Source of the DNA: JBCBZH01 sp039815415
GTDB taxonomy: Bacteria; Bacteroidota; Rhodothermia; Rhodothermales; Rubricoccaceae
Reading direction: 5' to 3'
Assembly (NCBI GenBank): GCA_039815415.1
Contig: JBCBZH010000222.1
Location: 1-7,572, forward strand
Length of the DNA: 7,572 nt
This document shows, one piece after another, positions 6,325-7,572 of this stretch (position 1 is the first letter of the stretch; the number at the start of each line of letters is the position of its first letter). The notes under the pieces were generated by a model. The model worked only from the letters and a program-made list of their open reading frames with translations, made no database searches and was not told the origin of the DNA. Both the position numbers and the translations under genes were made by a program.

Positions 6325-7329
6325 TCACGCGACTGGTACCGTCGAAGAGTCGCCAGCGCGCTGGGCTACAGCCGCATCCAGAAACTGCGTTGCGACGGTT
6401 TCGGACCAGTACTCCTTCCCCTTAGCCATGAACCCGACGTGCCCGCCCCACTGCGGCGTCAGGAGCGTCAGATACGGACTCGAGCTGGCGACCTCGCGGG
6501 GGTAGCAGGACGGCGAGAGGAAGGGGTCGTCCAGCGCGCTGACAAGCAGCGTCGGCACGCGGATGTCCTTGAGGCGAGGCCCCGAGGAGGCCCGCGCCCA
6601 GTAGTCCTCGGCGTCAGCAAAGCCGTGAATGGGCGCCGTGAACTGGCCGTCGAACTCCGCGAACGTGCGCATTGCATCCAGCCCTGCCAGCTCGACCTGT
6701 CCCGGAAAGCGTTCTGATTTCTCGATCACCTTCCTGCGCAGCGACCGCAGGAAACGGACCATGTAGAGGCGTCGGCTGAGGCCCTCCATCACCGCGGCCG
6801 AGCCCGCGAGATCGACCGGGACGGAGATCCCCACGCCTGCAATGACCCGAGAATCGATGACATCGCCCTGCTCACCGAGCCATTTCAACGTCACGTTGCC
6901 GCCGAGGCTGAACCCGAGCACAGCGAGTTGGCGAACTCCAGATCCAAGTGCATGGCGGACCACGGCGTCGAGATCGTCACTGACGCCGCTGTGGTACGTG
7001 CGAAGGAGCCGATTCGGCTCGCCGGAGCAGCCACGCAGGTTCCACGCCACCACAGTCCAGCCCCGCCGGTGAATCGCTCGGACGAGCCCGCGCACGTAGG
7101 CCCGCTCGGAGCTACCCTCGAGCCCGTGTGCCACGATGGCCACAGGCGCATCAGGATCCTCCGCCCACACCCAGTCGAGATCGAGGAAGTCGCCATCGGC
7201 CAGCTCGAGGCGTTCGCGCTCGTACGTCACGCCCTCGACCGTCCGAAAGAGACTCGGCCAGATGGTCTGCCGGTGGCCGCCACGGAGGCGGCGTGGTGGC
7301 ATGTAAGGCGGGAATGAAACGTCGAGCAT
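6325..7329 (-). CDS. yheT: YheT-family alpha/beta hydrolase
   Basis: Encodes 334 residues, close to the usual length for the COG0429/UPF0017 family of putative esterases. The N-terminus FPPY-PPRRLRGGHRQT matches the family's opening HxQT segment. HGLEGSS (from H68), RGCSGEPNR (from about 99) and YHSG (112-115) are family blocks. The nucleophile elbow GFSLGGN places Ser141. The acid is in SALDDPF (D267 or D268) and the base is H297 in GGHVGF, so the triad looks complete. No signal peptide; probably cytoplasmic. The substrate is not known. The start at 7329 keeps the conserved N-terminus; the longer frame from 7416 would translate the tRNA-Arg gene and its terminator. Only about 11 bases separate the terminator stem from this ATG, so expression may depend on read-through or on a promoter inside the tRNA. 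Three copies of CCAGCTCGA lie in or near the gene body (6480, 6686, 7199). Confidence 0.9.
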   Translation of the reverse strand: MLDVSFPPYMPPRRLRGGHRQTIWPSLFRTVEGVTYERERLELADGDFLDLDWVWAEDPDAPVAIVAHGLEGSSERAYVRGLVRAIHRRGWTVVAWNLRGCSGEPNRLLRTYHSGVSDDLDAVVRHALGSGVRQLAVLGFSLGGNVTLKWLGEQGDVIDSRVIAGVGISVPVDLAGSAAVMEGLSRRLYMVRFLRSLRRKVIEKSERFPGQVELAGLDAMRTFAEFDGQFTAPIHGFADAEDYWARASSGPRLKDIRVPTLLVSALDDPFLSPSCYPREVASSSPYLTLLTPQWGGHVGFMAKGKEYWSETVATQFLDAAVAQRAGDSSTVPVA

Positions 7330-7330
7330 G

Positions 7331-7377
7331 AGAAACGAAAAACGCCCCTCACCAGACCATTGGTGGTGAGGGGCGTT
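7331..7377 (-). terminator. Strong intrinsic terminator of tRNA-Arg
   Basis: A perfect 14-bp GC-rich stem (7341-7354 with 7364-7377, 9-base loop) starts 4 bases after the tRNA-Arg 3' end and on the minus strand runs into a T-rich tract (TTTTTCGTTTCT, to 7331). This is the best terminator in the window. It ends one base before the yheT start codon. Confidence 0.9.
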
Positions 7378-7380
7378 CCG

Positions 7381-7454
7381 TACGCCGGGGAAGATTCGAA
7401 CTCCCGACCTTCGCATCCGTAGTGCGACGCTCTATCCAGCTGAGCTACCGGCGC
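7381..7454 (-). tRNA. tRNA-Arg (anticodon ACG)
   Basis: Read on the minus strand: a 74-nt tRNA with acceptor GCGCCGG pairing with CCGGCGT (terminal G-T pair) and discriminator A. The D arm is GCTCAGCTGGATAGAGC. The anticodon arm TCGCA-CTACGGA-TGCGA gives ACG, normally edited to ICG to read CGT, CGC and CGA. The T arm has TTCGAAT. CCA is not encoded. It has its own promoter and terminator. Confidence 0.97.
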
Positions 7455-7494
7455 GTGCGGCCCGAGGGCAGCAACCCGCGTTGTGGGCGGGCAA

Positions 7495-7502
7495 CAAAGA
7501 TA
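7495..7502 (-). promoter_or_regulatory. Consensus Bacteroidota -7 box for tRNA-Arg
   Basis: TATCTTTG on the minus strand is a perfect match to TAnnTTTG. It lies 40 bases before the tRNA-Arg 5' end, so transcription would start near 7488 with a leader of about 34 nt. No TTG is found at the expected -33 distance. The remaining bases to 7572 hold no supported gene; an ATG at 7526 opens a 15-codon plus-strand frame that runs off the window. Confidence 0.6.
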
Positions 7503-7572
7503 AACCGCTCTCTACCCTGGGCATCATGAAGATGCCGTCAGCCCGGCTCGCCTGTCCGAACGGCTCGTCAGC

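Noticed and set aside
6307..6340. Two GGTACC sites between the converging amidotransferase and yheT stops, possible terminator
   Set aside because: Only 6 bp pair, across a 22-base loop, and each site is itself a common palindrome; no T-run follows.
6353..6364. Palindrome CCAGCGCGCTGG inside the yheT 3' end
   Set aside because: It resembles the recurring word but lacks the TCGA core, and is explained well enough by coding sequence in GC-rich DNA.
7330..7416. Upstream extension of yheT to an ATG at 7416
   Set aside because: The extra 29 residues come from tRNA-Arg and its terminator; the conserved family N-terminus begins after 7329.
72..7454. tRNA genes as integration sites of a mobile element
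   Set aside because: I saw no duplicated tRNA 3' ends, integrase or element genes in the window.
7526..7572. Possible start of a plus-strand gene (ATG, 15 codons to the window edge)
   Set aside because: Too short to judge; no promoter match or recognisable signal.

Overview
This window looks like ordinary chromosomal DNA from a high-GC member of the Rhodothermota/Bacteroidota (inference). The clearest clue is a perfect TAnnTTTG box, the phylum's -7 promoter element, upstream of tRNA-Arg. Near matches lie upstream of the other two tRNAs, each with a TTG exactly 21 nt further upstream. Genes lack recognisable Shine-Dalgarno sequences, a secreted M1-type peptidase of a kind common in these bacteria is present, and no tRNA encodes its CCA end. 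Genus and species cannot be fixed from the sequence alone.

Layout from left to right: a tRNA-Leu(CAG) on the minus strand with a hairpin after its 3' end. A 200-bp spacer holds its probable promoter and a perfect 20-bp palindrome. Two plus-strand genes for exported proteins follow: an M1-family zinc metallopeptidase (359-2392) and an uncharacterised protein with a likely right-handed beta-helix fold (2489-4513). Next is a tRNA-Asn(GTT) on the minus strand, which shares a hairpin terminator region with the gene facing it. Then come msrA (minus, methionine sulfoxide reductase A), a divergent stand-alone class I glutamine amidotransferase (plus), and a convergent yheT-type alpha/beta hydrolase (minus). 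At the right edge a tRNA-Arg(ACG), minus, has its own promoter and a strong terminator that ends almost on the yheT start codon.

The genes do not form an evident pathway or operon. Directions alternate and the functions are those of housekeeping, protein repair and envelope proteins. There is no CRISPR array, insertion sequence, phage or defence module, and I found no convincing new multi-gene system.

The most unusual signal is a short word, CCAGCTCGA (extended form TCGCCAGCTCGA), found 13 times on the two strands. It is concentrated between genes, and twice it occurs as an inverted pair. This resembles DNA uptake sequences or HIP1-type genome-wide repeats and deserves a whole-genome count. 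Secondary points are an unusual one-residue-short zinc-site spacing in the M1 peptidase, hairpin-rich leaders before two tRNAs, and the beta-helix gene's weaker third-position GC bias.
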